Below are positions 8,629 through 17,469 of a stretch of DNA of 64,000 nt, piece after piece. Source of the stretch: CAVUMR01 sp963742715 (lineage in GTDB: Bacteria; Actinomycetota; Actinomycetes; Mycobacteriales; Micromonosporaceae); assembly GCA_963742715.1 (NCBI GenBank), contig CAVUMR010000001.1, positions 124,001-188,000 on the forward strand, read 5' to 3'. Position 1 is the first letter of the stretch; each line of letters begins with the position of its first letter. Under the pieces are notes generated by a model. The model was not told where the DNA came from. It did no database searches and worked only from the letters and a program-made list of their open reading frames with translations. The translations under genes and the position numbers were made by a program.

Positions 8629-8655
8629 GGCCCCGCGGGCAGGTTCCGCGGGGCC
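8629..8655 (+). terminator. Hairpin after the 5'-nucleotidase gene
   Basis: Arms GGCCCCGCGG (8629-8638) and CCGCGGGGCC (8646-8655) pair perfectly over 10 bp around a 7-base loop, 13 bp after the stop codon. Confidence 0.7.
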
Positions 8656-8748
8656 GTCGCCGCGCCCGGGGCCGCTACCAGCGCTGCTACCAGGGCTGCT
8701 ACTAGGGCTGGTTGCCGTTGGCCCGGTCCGGGGCGGCACGATGGGCGC

Positions 8749-9684
8749 ATGAGTGACAGCCCCGAGCACCCGTCCGACGAGCTGCGCCGCGTGGTCGCCG
8801 AACACCTGCCCGACTACCGCGTCGATTCCGTGCGGCGGCTGGGCGAAGGCCAGGTGAACGTCGCCTACCTCGTCAACGACTCCCTGATCGTGCGGGTCAA
8901 CAAGGAGCCCGACCTCGAACGCCGGGCCGCGCTGGTGCGCGAGGAGGCCCGGCTGCTCACCGCCGTCGCGAAGCACACCACCCTGCCGGTACCGACGCCG
9001 AGGTTCGTCGCACCGGCGGCGGGCGTCCTGGCGTACGACCAGCTGCCCGGCACTCCGGTACGGGACCTGCCGACGTCCCAGCGGCCGGCTCGGGCCGCGT
9101 CGATCGGAGCCGCGCTCGGCACCCTCCTCGGCGCCCTGCACGCGGTACCGGTCGACGAGGTGCGCGACCTCGTGGCGGTCGACGACGCCCCGCTGGACGA
9201 GTGGCGGTCCGAAGCCGCGGAGTTGTTCGAGGAGGTACGCGCGGAGGTGCCGGTCCGGTACCACGCCGCGATCGACACCTTCTTCAAGGAGCCGCCACCC
9301 GACGGCGGGTACGAACTGGTGTTCTCGCACAACGACCTCGGCATCGAGCATGTCCTGGTCGAGCCGGCGAGCTGGACGATCACCGGCATCATCGACTGGG
9401 GCGACGCCGCGATCGACGATCCGGCGTACGACTTCGGCCTCATCTACCGCGATCTCGGCCCGGTCGCGCTGGACGCCGCGCTCGCCGCGTACCAGACCGG
9501 TGACCATAACGGCGGTGACCATAACGGCGGTGACCAGACCGGCGAGATGGCCGGACTGCGCCGGCGCGCTGTCTTCTACGCCCGGTGCAGCGTGTTCGAG
9601 GACGTGGCGCACGGCCTGAACACGAACCAGGACGCGTACCTCGACAACAGCCGGACCGCCCTCGACTGGCTGTTCGGCGGCTAG
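8749..9684 (+). CDS. Aminoglycoside phosphotransferase-like (APH/CHK) kinase
   Basis: A 311-residue kinase-fold protein. The catalytic loop reads FSHNDLGIEHVL, equivalent to the Brenner HxDxxxxN region, and the metal-binding segment is GIIDWGDAAIDDPAYDFG. The N-lobe has the phosphate-binding LGEGQVNVAYLV and a strand lysine (IVRVNKEP). Members phosphorylate aminoglycosides, macrolides, choline or other small hydroxylated compounds, and most chromosomal copies have no known substrate. Between the catalytic core and the last helices there are three GDHNG/GDQTG pentapeptides from a 15-bp repeat. The gene is monocistronic; resistance cannot be claimed. Confidence 0.8.
   Translation: MSDSPEHPSDELRRVVAEHLPDYRVDSVRRLGEGQVNVAYLVNDSLIVRVNKEPDLERRAALVREEARLLTAVAKHTTLPVPTPRFVAPAAGVLAYDQLPGTPVRDLPTSQRPARAASIGAALGTLLGALHAVPVDEVRDLVAVDDAPLDEWRSEAAELFEEVRAEVPVRYHAAIDTFFKEPPPDGGYELVFSHNDLGIEHVLVEPASWTITGIIDWGDAAIDDPAYDFGLIYRDLGPVALDAALAAYQTGDHNGGDHNGGDQTGEMAGLRRRAVFYARCSVFEDVAHGLNTNQDAYLDNSRTALDWLFGG
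9499..9543 (+). repeat. In-frame 15-bp tandem repeat, three copies
   Basis: Units GGTGACCATAACGGC, the same again, and GGTGACCAGACCGGC, encoding GDHNG, GDHNG and GDQTG in the APH-like kinase. Confidence 0.9.
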
Positions 9685-9730
9685 CACCGCGGCTCAGCGT
9701 GCGCCCGCGGCCAGCACCGGGGCGAACCGC

Positions 9731-10879
9731 TCAGCGCAGGCGGTAGAACCGGAAGAAGTCGTGCTCGATCGGCAGTTCGGACACCTGGGCGAAGCCGGCC
9801 TCGTACCCGAGCCGCCGGACGGTACCGGCCCGCAGCACGGTGCCCAGCGCGGCTGATCCCGGCTCGACCCGGGACGCCGGTAGGCAGTGCGTGACGCTCC
9901 AGCCGTACATCATCCGTTCGACCGCGTCGCCCGGGGCCGTGAACGTGTCGGCCACCCGCTCGTCGGCCACCAGCACGGTGCCGCCGGGCGCCAGCGCCTG
10001 CCGCGCGGCTACCAGCGCCGCGACCGGCCGCGGCATGTCGTGCAGCGACTCGAACAGGCAGATCAGGTCGTACCGGCCGGTGTCCGGAATCGAACCGGCG
10101 TCGGCGAGCCGGAACGCCACCGTCACGCCGGTGTCGGTGGCGAGCCGGGTGGCCTCGGCGATCGACGCGCTGTCCAGGTCGAAGCCGGTGACGTCCGCGT
10201 CGGGGTACGCCCGTTTGATGGCGATCGTGGAATATCCCTGACCGCAGCCCAGGTCGGCGACCCGGGCCGGCGGCACGGCACGCAACCGGCGGTCCAGCTC
10301 CGGCATCGCGGCGAACCAACCGGACAGTTCGTGCCGGAACGACGGCCGGTTGATCGCGCCCTGCCCGTGCCGAAGGTCGGTGCCGTAGTGGTGGAACGGC
10401 ACCCCGACGCCGTTGCGGTAGGCGTCGGCGACCTCCGGGAGGGTGCCCGCTATCCCGACCAGCATCGGCGCGAACGGGGTGACGTGGGCGAGACTCTCCG
10501 CGTCGGCCAGCACCTCGCGGTGGGCGTCCGGCAGCAGGTAGCGCCGGTGCCCGGCTCCCCCGCCATCGACCGGTAGCGAACGGCCGGGGGACGCGCCGTC
10601 GGAGTCGGCGGTGTCGCCGTCGCCGGTGACCACCGTGACGAAGCCGGCCACCGCCTGCTGCTCCAGCCACTCGCGGGCGTACCGGCGGTCGATGCCGGCG
10701 AACGTCGCGAGCTGGTCCGCGGTCACCGGTTCGGCGCGCGACATCGCCTGGTACAACCCGAGCCGCCAGCCCAGGTACACGCTGAACAGCTCGAGGGCGC
10801 CGACGGTGGCGTCGAACAGCCGTTCGACCAGCGCGTCCCGGGCCGCGACGTCGACGTCGACGACCTGTCTGGTGGCCAT
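9731..10879 (-). CDS. Class I SAM methyltransferase with N-terminal winged helix
   Basis: A 382-residue protein; the start is taken at ATG 10879 (MATRQVVDVDV), because upstream in-frame sequence is basic and unlike the family. Residues about 15-85 form a winged-helix dimerisation domain (GLYQAMSRAEPVTADQLATFAG followed by an EWLEQQAVAGFV segment), as in O-methyltransferases. The SAM motif is RVADLGCGQGYSTIAI (about residue 210), followed by VTGFDLD and the later LICLFESLHDMPRP. It resembles the Rv2258c-type methyltransferases of actinobacteria. The substrate is unknown. It is convergent with the APH gene, with a 46-bp gap. Confidence 0.8.
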   Translation of the reverse strand: MATRQVVDVDVAARDALVERLFDATVGALELFSVYLGWRLGLYQAMSRAEPVTADQLATFAGIDRRYAREWLEQQAVAGFVTVVTGDGDTADSDGASPGRSLPVDGGGAGHRRYLLPDAHREVLADAESLAHVTPFAPMLVGIAGTLPEVADAYRNGVGVPFHHYGTDLRHGQGAINRPSFRHELSGWFAAMPELDRRLRAVPPARVADLGCGQGYSTIAIKRAYPDADVTGFDLDSASIAEATRLATDTGVTVAFRLADAGSIPDTGRYDLICLFESLHDMPRPVAALVAARQALAPGGTVLVADERVADTFTAPGDAVERMMYGWSVTHCLPASRVEPGSAALGTVLRAGTVRRLGYEAGFAQVSELPIEHDFFRFYRLR

Positions 10880-11255
10880 GGCTGGACGGTACGACCAGTG
10901 CACCAGCGACCACTCCGGGACGCGTGAGCCCTGTCCGTTCGGCGTCTGACCATGCCCTCTGGTACGGCGGCGCACCACCGATCACCAGGTGCGACGTACA
11001 CCCGAAAAGGAATTGTGCTGGTCTTGGGATTGTGGCTCCACACCTGCGCGGGCCGGGCCAAGCTGTGCTGGTGGGACTCCGCTGCGTGTACCCGGCGTAC
11101 CGAGAGGGCGGTCGCACCGGGTCGCTGACGAAGCGGCCGGGGCCGGCCCGCCGCGGCCGGTAGGCACCGCGGGCAGCTCCCGCAGGTCGGTCCACAGACG
11201 AATCCGGTGACACGGCGCGGGAGGGACCGGCCGTCACCCGGAGAGGGAGGGGTCG
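10880..11255. other. 376-bp divergent intergenic region
   Basis: This lies between the minus-strand methyltransferase and the plus-strand M64 pair. I see no gene. An AT-richer patch near 11005-11040 (containing AAAAGGAATTGTGCTGG) may hold promoters. A purine-rich RBS (GGAGAGGGAGGGG) precedes the ATG at 11256. Confidence 0.4.
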
Positions 11256-11813
11256 ATGTCCAGTCCCGGAGGCCACCAACCGTCAGAGAATCAGCTGCCA
11301 GGCAACGGGGGCGTTCCCCCGAACGGGGGGCAACAACCCGGTGGGCCGCCCACCGGAGACCAGCCGCCGCACAGCGTGCGCCTGATTTTCGAGTACGAGG
11401 GCGACGACGTCCGCCTGATCAGCACGCAATGGGTCGACATGATGGTGAGCGGCTTCGACCTGCAGCGGGAACAGCTCGCCGGCCACTTCGTGGAGGTACG
11501 GGGCGGAGACGACCAGACGCTGAGCCGGGTCCCCGTACGGGACGCGATGACCGGTAGCCGGGAGGTCTTCCCCGAGCAGGCCGGCGAGCCGATCACCCGC
11601 GTCGACGCCCCCGCGGAAAAGGGCGCGTTCACCGTGGTCGTACCGGTCACCGGTGCCGCCGACCACCTGAGCGTGGTCCGGATGAGCCGGGGCGATCCGC
11701 AGCTCACCGGTGTACAGAGCCGCGCTACCAGCGCGGTTCCCGACGCCGGCCAGACGACCGAAATCGCCCGCTTCCCGCTGCGTCTCGACGACGGAGGAGG
11801 GCAGCCGGCATGA
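11256..11813 (+). CDS. Hypothetical protein coupled to M64 peptidase
   Basis: A 185-residue protein with a very good RBS. Residues 1-38 are a Pro/Gly/Gln-rich disordered segment; the rest is a predicted beta-rich domain starting VRLIFEYEGDDVRLIST, with a later FTVVVPVTGAADHLSVVRM. There is no signal peptide or membrane helix. Its stop overlaps the ATG of the M64 peptidase (ATGA), so the two are made together. The beta domain could be an inhibitor, chaperone or recognition partner of the peptidase; this is inference from coupling. I do not recognise the family by name. Confidence 0.7.
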   Translation: MSSPGGHQPSENQLPGNGGVPPNGGQQPGGPPTGDQPPHSVRLIFEYEGDDVRLISTQWVDMMVSGFDLQREQLAGHFVEVRGGDDQTLSRVPVRDAMTGSREVFPEQAGEPITRVDAPAEKGAFTVVVPVTGAADHLSVVRMSRGDPQLTGVQSRATSAVPDAGQTTEIARFPLRLDDGGGQPA

Positions 11814-13717
11814 CGACCTCCGACGGTGCCGTCCTCAGTACCACCCAGATCTCCGGAGCCGCGCCACGCAACCGGGCATTCAACATCGTGTTGCTCGGGG
11901 ACGGCTTCACCAACGCCGAACAGAACGCGTTCAACACCGCCTGCACGTCGTTCGTCACGTCGCTGCTCAAGACGCCGCCGTTCGACGAGTTGGGGCCGGC
12001 GATCAACGTGTTCCGGGTGAATGTCCGGTCCACCGACTCGGGCGCGGACGACCCCACCTCGGGCGGCGGCACCGGCGCCACCGCGCGTACCTACTTCGAC
12101 TCGTCGTTCGGCGGCAACGGCATCCGCCGGCTGCTGATCTGCAACAACAGCACCGTGCTGACCACCGCGGCCGCGCAGGTACCGGAGTTCACCCTCGCCC
12201 TGGTCGTGGTCAACTCCACGATCTACGGCGGGAGCGGCGGCTCGGTCGGTACGTACTCGCTGGCCACCGGCGCCACCGAGATCGCGATCCACGAAGCCGG
12301 CCACACCGCTTTCGGGCTGGCCGACGAGTACCCGTACTACGCCGGCGGCAACGAGACCGGGCACGACCACCACCCGGCCGGCGAGCCGGGCGAGCCGAAC
12401 GTGACCCTCGACTCCAACCGCAACACCATCAAGTGGCGCTGGGCAGTCGGGTCCGGCACCGCCATGCCCACCATGAGCAACCCGAACTGCGCCACGGTGG
12501 ACAGCCGGCCGAGCACGGTACCGGCCGGCACGGTGGGCGCGTTCGAGGGCGCGCACTACTACCACTGCGGCGCGTTCCGGCCGGAGTACGACTGCAAGAT
12601 GCGCAACCTGGGCGTGCCGTTCTGCCGGGTCTGCCGCGCGGTGATCTGGAACCGGATCGCACCGCTCGCCACGTTGCCGGCGCGGGCCCGTACGCCGATC
12701 AGTGTCGTCTGCCGGTACCCGCAGCACATCGACGTGTTCGCGGTGGCCAGCGACGGCCGGACGATGAGCGACTGGTGGGACGTGTCCAGCGGCTGGGCCG
12801 GCTGGTTCTCCGTGTCCGGCGGGATCGCCTCCGGCGGCAGTGCCGGGTCACCAGTCACCTCGGTCGCCCGGTACCAGGGGCACCTCGACCTGTTCACCGT
12901 CGGCACCGACAACCGGGTGTACTCCGCCTGGTGGGACGTGTCCACCGGTTGGTCGGGCTGGTTCCCGCTGGGCAACCTGCAGGCGCGCCCGGGCTCGACG
13001 GTCAACGTGGTGAGCCGGTACGCCGACCACCTCGACCTGTTCACCACCGCCAGCGACGGCAAGATCATGTCGACCTGGTGGGACGCGCGTACCGGCTGGG
13101 CCAACTGGTTCCACCTGCAGGGCGGCGTCGCCGCACCGGGCAGCACGGTCACCGCGATCGCCCGGTACCCCGGACACCTCGACGTGTTCGCGGTCGGCAC
13201 CGACAACAAGGTGTACTCGCTCTGGTGGGACCAGCAGAGCGGTTGGTCCGGTTGGTTCCGGATCAGCAACCTGACCGTACGGCCGGACTCCACGGTGAGC
13301 GTGGTGGCCCGGTACCCGGACCACCTCGACCTGTTCACCACCGGCAGCGACGGCAAGATCATGTCGGCCTGGTGGGACATCTCGAGCGGCTGGAGCTCCT
13401 GGTTCCAGGTCTCCGGCGGGGTGGCCTCGGCAGGCTCGCCGGTGACCGCGATCGCCAGGTTCAGCAACCATCTGGACCTGTTCGTCATCGGTACCGACAA
13501 CCGGATCTACAGCACCTGGTGGCATGACACCACCGGCTGGGCCGGCTGGTTCAACGTGTCCGGCGGGATCGGCAAGCCGGGTGGCGAGGTGACCGCGATC
13601 CAGCGGTACGCCAACCACATCGACGTGTTCACGGTCGGCTCGGACAGCCTCGTGTACAGCGCCTGGTGGGACGGCGCGAGCGGTTGGTCGAGCTGGTTCC
13701 AGCTCGGCATCACCTGA
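11810..13717 (+). CDS. M64 (IgA-peptidase-type) zinc metallopeptidase fused to a seven-repeat beta-propeller
   Basis: A 635-residue protein. Residues 1-290 are an M64 peptidase domain with the zinc site HEAGHTAFGLADEY (161-174: two His, catalytic Glu, and the distal Asp) and conserved Cys residues further on (YHCGAFRPEYDCKM, FCRVCRAV). From about residue 298 to the end there are seven repeats of about 48 residues with the core RYxxHLDVF, GTDNxVYSxWWD, GWSxWF. This is the pattern of PLL/AAL-type sugar-binding beta-propellers. No signal peptide is visible, unusual for M64 enzymes, so release by another route or a cytosolic role is possible. It is coupled to the preceding hypothetical gene and followed by a strong terminator. 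Confidence 0.85.
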   Translation: MTTSDGAVLSTTQISGAAPRNRAFNIVLLGDGFTNAEQNAFNTACTSFVTSLLKTPPFDELGPAINVFRVNVRSTDSGADDPTSGGGTGATARTYFDSSFGGNGIRRLLICNNSTVLTTAAAQVPEFTLALVVVNSTIYGGSGGSVGTYSLATGATEIAIHEAGHTAFGLADEYPYYAGGNETGHDHHPAGEPGEPNVTLDSNRNTIKWRWAVGSGTAMPTMSNPNCATVDSRPSTVPAGTVGAFEGAHYYHCGAFRPEYDCKMRNLGVPFCRVCRAVIWNRIAPLATLPARARTPISVVCRYPQHIDVFAVASDGRTMSDWWDVSSGWAGWFSVSGGIASGGSAGSPVTSVARYQGHLDLFTVGTDNRVYSAWWDVSTGWSGWFPLGNLQARPGSTVNVVSRYADHLDLFTTASDGKIMSTWWDARTGWANWFHLQGGVAAPGSTVTAIARYPGHLDVFAVGTDNKVYSLWWDQQSGWSGWFRISNLTVRPDSTVSVVARYPDHLDLFTTGSDGKIMSAWWDISSGWSSWFQVSGGVASAGSPVTAIARFSNHLDLFVIGTDNRIYSTWWHDTTGWAGWFNVSGGIGKPGGEVTAIQRYANHIDVFTVGSDSLVYSAWWDGASGWSSWFQLGIT

Positions 13718-13733
13718 GTCGGGCGCACTGCGC

Positions 13734-13763
13734 GGTGCCCGGAGGTGTACGCCTCCGGGCACC
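13734..13763 (+). terminator. Strong hairpin after the M64 operon
   Basis: Arms GGTGCCCGGAGG (13734-13745) and CCTCCGGGCACC (13752-13763) form a perfect 12-bp stem with a 6-base loop, 16 bp after the stop. Confidence 0.8.
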
Positions 13764-13867
13764 GTCGCGTGGTCGATCGGGGCGGCCGGCCGCCGGTTCC
13801 GCGGTCGGGAACCGTGGCCGGTCAGCCGGGGTGGCCGCCCCTCCCCGGTCGAATCCCGCGTGGCTGG

Positions 13868-14908
13868 TCAGCCGGGGTGCACGATCCGGATGCCGGCGGT
13901 CGTCGCGCGGTCCATCGCGGTCAGCGCCTGCGCTGCGTCGGCGAGCCCGATCACCTGCGTGACCAGCAGCTCCGGTCGCAGTACGCCGGCCGTGACGAGC
14001 CGGAGCAGCTCCGGGTACGCGTGCGCGGGCATGCCGTGGCTGCCGAGCAGCTCCAGTTCCTCGCCGATGACCCGCTCCATCGGGAGGTCCGGGCGGCCGA
14101 GCGCGCCGGGCAGCAGCCCGACCTGGACGTGCCGGCCGCGCCGGCGCAGCGACCCGACCGACGCGGCACAGGTCGCGGGACTGCCGAGCGCGTCCAGCGA
14201 CAGGTGCGCGCCACCGCCGGTCGCGTCGCGGACGGCCGCGGCCACGTCGGCCGACGCGCCGGCATCGAGGGTGACGGCCGCGCCGCAGTCCCGGGCCAGC
14301 GCCAGCGCCGGTGCCGCGATGTCCACCGCGACCACCCGGGCGCCGGCGGCCGCCGCGATCATGACCGCGGACAGCCCGACGCCGCCGCACCCGTGTACCG
14401 CGACCCACTCCCCGGCGCGCGCCCGTCCCCTGGCCAGTACCGCCCGGAACGCGGTGGCGAACCGGCAGCCGAGCGCGGCGGCGGTGTCGAAGCCGAGTCC
14501 GTCCGGGAGCCGGACCAGGTTCACGTCCGCGTGCCGGACCAGCACGTACTCGGCGAACGAGCCCCAGTGGGTGAACCCCGGCTGGGTCTGCCGCTCGCAC
14601 ACCTGCTGGTCGCCGGCCAGGCAGGCGGCGCAGCCGCCACAGGCACAGACGAACGGCGCGGTGACCCGGTCGCCGGCGCGCCAGCCGGTCACCCGGTCAC
14701 CCACCGCGGCGACCGTTCCGGCGAACTCGTGGCCGGGCACGTGCGGCGGGTGTACGTCCGGATCGTGCCCGAGCCAGCCGTGCCAGTCGCTGCGGCACAG
14801 GCCGGTCGCGGCCACCTGGATGACCGCGCCGTCCGGTGGCGCGACGGGCTCGGGCACGTCCCGCACCCGGGGGGTGGCCCCGAACTCGTCGTACATCACC
14901 GCGCGCAC
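13868..14908 (-). CDS. Zinc-dependent alcohol dehydrogenase (MDR superfamily)
   Basis: A 346-residue medium-chain dehydrogenase. The catalytic zinc ligands are Cys in GLCRSDWHG and GHE in HVPGHEFAG. The structural zinc lobe has four cysteines (VCACGGCAACLAGDQQVC). The NAD(P) fold is VHGCGGVGLSAVMIAAAAGARVVAVDI, with an acidic residue at the end of strand 2 that favours NAD over NADP. It is an ordinary-length family member of unknown substrate. The last codons (HPG-stop) lie in a roughly 20-bp segment that is repeated 46 bp further downstream (13815-13834 and 13861-13880). Confidence 0.85.
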   Translation of the reverse strand: MRAVMYDEFGATPRVRDVPEPVAPPDGAVIQVAATGLCRSDWHGWLGHDPDVHPPHVPGHEFAGTVAAVGDRVTGWRAGDRVTAPFVCACGGCAACLAGDQQVCERQTQPGFTHWGSFAEYVLVRHADVNLVRLPDGLGFDTAAALGCRFATAFRAVLARGRARAGEWVAVHGCGGVGLSAVMIAAAAGARVVAVDIAAPALALARDCGAAVTLDAGASADVAAAVRDATGGGAHLSLDALGSPATCAASVGSLRRRGRHVQVGLLPGALGRPDLPMERVIGEELELLGSHGMPAHAYPELLRLVTAGVLRPELLVTQVIGLADAAQALTAMDRATTAGIRIVHPG

Positions 14909-14956
14909 GCGCCGATCCTCACACGCGGCGCGTCAGGGGCGCGGGTGCAACCGCAC

Positions 14957-14995
14957 GGGTTCGCGGTGCGGGTTCGCGGTGCGGGTTCGCGGTGC
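14957..14995. repeat. 13-bp intergenic tandem repeat, three copies
   Basis: Units of GGGTTCGCGGTGC lie between the alcohol dehydrogenase start and the permease stop, with a partial fourth copy after 14995. Unlike the arrays inside genes the unit is not a multiple of three. Confidence 0.85.
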
Positions 14996-15042
14996 GGGTT
15001 CGGCCGCGCGGCCGGCGGTGCGCGGGTGCGGGCGCGCGCCGG

Positions 15043-16032
15043 TCAGGACATCCGGACGCGCGGGTCGATTACCGAATACAGCATGTCGACGACGATATTC
15101 GCACCGATCACGAAAACCGCCGCCAGCATCACGGTCGCCATGACGACCGGCAGATTCAGGAATCCGACGGCTTGCACCGCGGTACGACCGACTCCATTGA
15201 GACCGAACACCGTTTCGGTGATGACGGTGCCACCGAGCTCCGAACCGAGGTTGAGTCCCGCGATCGTGACAATCGGCGTGATCGCGCCACGCAACGCGTG
15301 TCGTCCGTACACCTGCCACTTGCGCAGACCCTTCGCCCGGGCCGTACGAATGTAATCCTCGGCAAGCGTTTCCAGCATCTGCGCCCGGGATAGTCGAGCG
15401 TAGATGGCGGAATTCAGGAATCCGAGGGTGAACCAGGGCAGCAACATACCGCCGGCCCACTGTATTGGATTCTCCAGCGGTGACGTGTAGCTCGGCGGCG
15501 GTACCACGTCGAAGCCGTACACGAAGATCAACAGGAGCACCAGGCCGAGGAAGTACACCTGCATGGAGGCACCGGCGAGGGTCGTCGCGACCGCCGCGCG
15601 GTCGAGCAGGGTACCCCGGCGCAGCGCCGAGATCATGCCCAGTCCGACGCCGATGAACAGGTACAACACGGTGGAACCGCCGACGATGCTGAACGTCACC
15701 GGCAGGGTCCGCGCGATGATGCTGGTGACCTCCTCGTCGGTACGGAACGAGTAGCCGAGGCAGGGCGCCTCGCAGTGCTTCGCCAACTCCCCCTCGCCGT
15801 AGGTCCGGCCCACGAAGATTCCGCTGAGGAATCGTCCGTACTGCACGGTCAGCGGCTGGTCGATCCCGAGTCGTTTCTCGGTCTGCGTGACCGCGTTGGC
15901 GTCGCACTGCTTGCCACACATGAGCAGGGCGGGACTGGCCGGCACCGCGAAGAACAGCATGAACGTCGCCACGCTGGTCGCGAACAACGTCACAACGGAA
16001 ATGAGCAGCCGACGAATCAGGAACCTTGTCAT
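15043..16032 (-). CDS. Orphan OppB/DppB-type ABC transporter permease
   Basis: A 329-residue membrane protein; ATG 16032 is preceded by GGAGGTCACGCC. It begins MTRFLIRRLLISVVTLFATSV, the standard N-terminus of the peptide/nickel permease family. It has a large external loop with Cys residues (LLMCGKQCDAN and KHCEAPCLGYSF) and the cytoplasmic EAA loop EDYIRTARAKGLRKWQVYGRHALRGA. About six helices are visible. The permease would need an OppC partner, ATPases and a binding protein; none lie near it. Codon use is less GC-biased than in the neighbours (ATT, AAT, TCG and GAA codons are frequent). It may be a leftover of an acquired or decayed transporter operon. Confidence 0.85.
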   Translation of the reverse strand: MTRFLIRRLLISVVTLFATSVATFMLFFAVPASPALLMCGKQCDANAVTQTEKRLGIDQPLTVQYGRFLSGIFVGRTYGEGELAKHCEAPCLGYSFRTDEEVTSIIARTLPVTFSIVGGSTVLYLFIGVGLGMISALRRGTLLDRAAVATTLAGASMQVYFLGLVLLLIFVYGFDVVPPPSYTSPLENPIQWAGGMLLPWFTLGFLNSAIYARLSRAQMLETLAEDYIRTARAKGLRKWQVYGRHALRGAITPIVTIAGLNLGSELGGTVITETVFGLNGVGRTAVQAVGFLNLPVVMATVMLAAVFVIGANIVVDMLYSVIDPRVRMS

Positions 16033-16302
16033 GGCGTGACCTCCGTTGTGGCGACCAGTCGGTGCACACCGTACGGACACTAAACGTACTGCTAAAAGCG
16101 CATGTTGATTACAGTGCCGCCACAACTTGGAAAGCCGTCCCTTTTTCGCGGGACAGTCGAATCGCCCAGGTCAGCAATTGTCAACCGAAATAGGTAGCAA
16201 CCGCGCCGGACCGGCCCCATGCCGCGGCCACCGCGACACCGGCGTCGACCATCGACCCGGCAGCGCCGGGCAGCACAGACAGCACCATGACGGCTGAGCG
16301 GC
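16033..16302 (-). other. 270-bp spacer upstream of the permease
   Basis: It separates the hypE stop from the permease start. It is AT-richer than its surroundings, with a TTGACA match at 16184-16179 (minus strand) and a short GTCCC/GGGAC inverted repeat around an A-rich loop near 16137-16156. A promoter for the permease is likely here, but no convincing -10 was seen. Confidence 0.3.
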
Positions 16303-17469
16303 TCAGCAGATCCGGGGCAGTGGGTCCCCGATCAGCATGTCGACGATCCGGGTGCCACCGAACTCGGTCTTGAGCAGCACCAGGCTCGGTGGATCCGCCT
16401 TGATCTGGCCGATGATCGCGGCCTGCTCCCCCAGCGGATGGCTCCGCAGCGCGGCCAGCGCCGGCTCGGCGTACTCCGGCGAGACGACCACGACCATCCG
16501 GCCCTCGCACGCCACGTACAACGGGTCGATGCCCAGGATCTCGCTGGCCCCGCGCACCTCCGTGCGTACCGGAATGGCCGCCTCGTTGACCACGACGGCG
16601 ACGTCGGAGGCGACGGCGACCTCGTTGAGGATCGTCGCCACCCCGCCCCGGGTCGCGTCCCGCATGCAGCGCACCGCCCCGCTGTCCGCGCTGGTCGCGT
16701 CGAGCAGTACGTCGACCAGCCCGGCCAGTGACGCGGTGTCCGAGACGACGTCCGACTCGATGTCCAGCTCACCGCGGGCCAGCATGATCGTCACGCCGTG
16801 GTCGCCGATCGGGCCGGACACCAGCACGACGTCACCGGGTCGGACCAGGCCCGCGCCGAGCGTGACCGGCCGCTCCACCACCCCGACACCGGCGGTGTTG
16901 AGGTAGCAGCCGTCGGCCTTGCCGCGCTCGACCACCTTGGTGTCGCCGGTGACGATCTGAACCCCGGCACTGTCGGCCGCCGTCCGCATGGAGGACGCGA
17001 TGCGCTGCAGGTCGGCGATCGCGAAGCCCTCCTCGATGACGAACCCGGCGGACAGGTACAGCGGCCGCGCCCCGCCGACGGCGAGGTCGTTCACCGTGCC
17101 GTTGACCGCCAGCTCACCGATGTCACCACCCGGGAAGAACAGCGGGTGTACGACGTAGGAGTCGGTGGTCAGCGCCAGCCGGGTGCCGCCGATCGTGAAC
17201 GTCGCCTGGTCCTCCAGCGGCTCCAGCAGCGGATTGCGGAACGTCTCGAGAAACAGCGCCTCCACCAGGGTGTGGGTGGCCTTGCCGCCCGAGCCGTGCG
17301 CCAGCGTGATCCGCTCGTCGGCGATCTTCGCCCGCCGCCGCCGCGCCTTGTCGATCCGGTCGAGTACCTGCTGCTCGCGGTCGCCGGGCTCCCGGCCGGC
17401 CCGTGCGTCGCCGGCCGCCGGACTGCGGTGTGGCTGATCGTGCTCGTGATCCTGCCGGGTGGTCGTCAC
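16303..17469 (-). CDS. hypE: Hydrogenase maturation protein HypE
   Basis: A 388-residue AIR-synthase/PurM-fold protein; the GTG start overlaps the hypD stop (GTGA). After an unusual hydrophilic extension of about 45 residues comes the family start ITLAHGSGGKATHTLVEALF. The ATP-binding region contains LTTDSYVVHPLFFPGGDIG and the gene ends in PRIC, the invariant C-terminal cysteine that receives the carbamoyl group from HypF and is dehydrated to a cyanide ligand. Together with HypF, HypC and HypD it builds the Fe(CN)2CO part of the [NiFe] centre. It is the last gene of the long minus-strand hydrogenase operon. Confidence 0.97.
   Translation of the reverse strand: MTTTRQDHEHDQPHRSPAAGDARAGREPGDREQQVLDRIDKARRRRAKIADERITLAHGSGGKATHTLVEALFLETFRNPLLEPLEDQATFTIGGTRLALTTDSYVVHPLFFPGGDIGELAVNGTVNDLAVGGARPLYLSAGFVIEEGFAIADLQRIASSMRTAADSAGVQIVTGDTKVVERGKADGCYLNTAGVGVVERPVTLGAGLVRPGDVVLVSGPIGDHGVTIMLARGELDIESDVVSDTASLAGLVDVLLDATSADSGAVRCMRDATRGGVATILNEVAVASDVAVVVNEAAIPVRTEVRGASEILGIDPLYVACEGRMVVVVSPEYAEPALAALRSHPLGEQAAIIGQIKADPPSLVLLKTEFGGTRIVDMLIGDPLPRIC

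Noticed and set aside
9685..9730. Terminator between the APH-like and methyltransferase genes
   Set aside because: Only short imperfect CCGCGG arms are present; not convincing.
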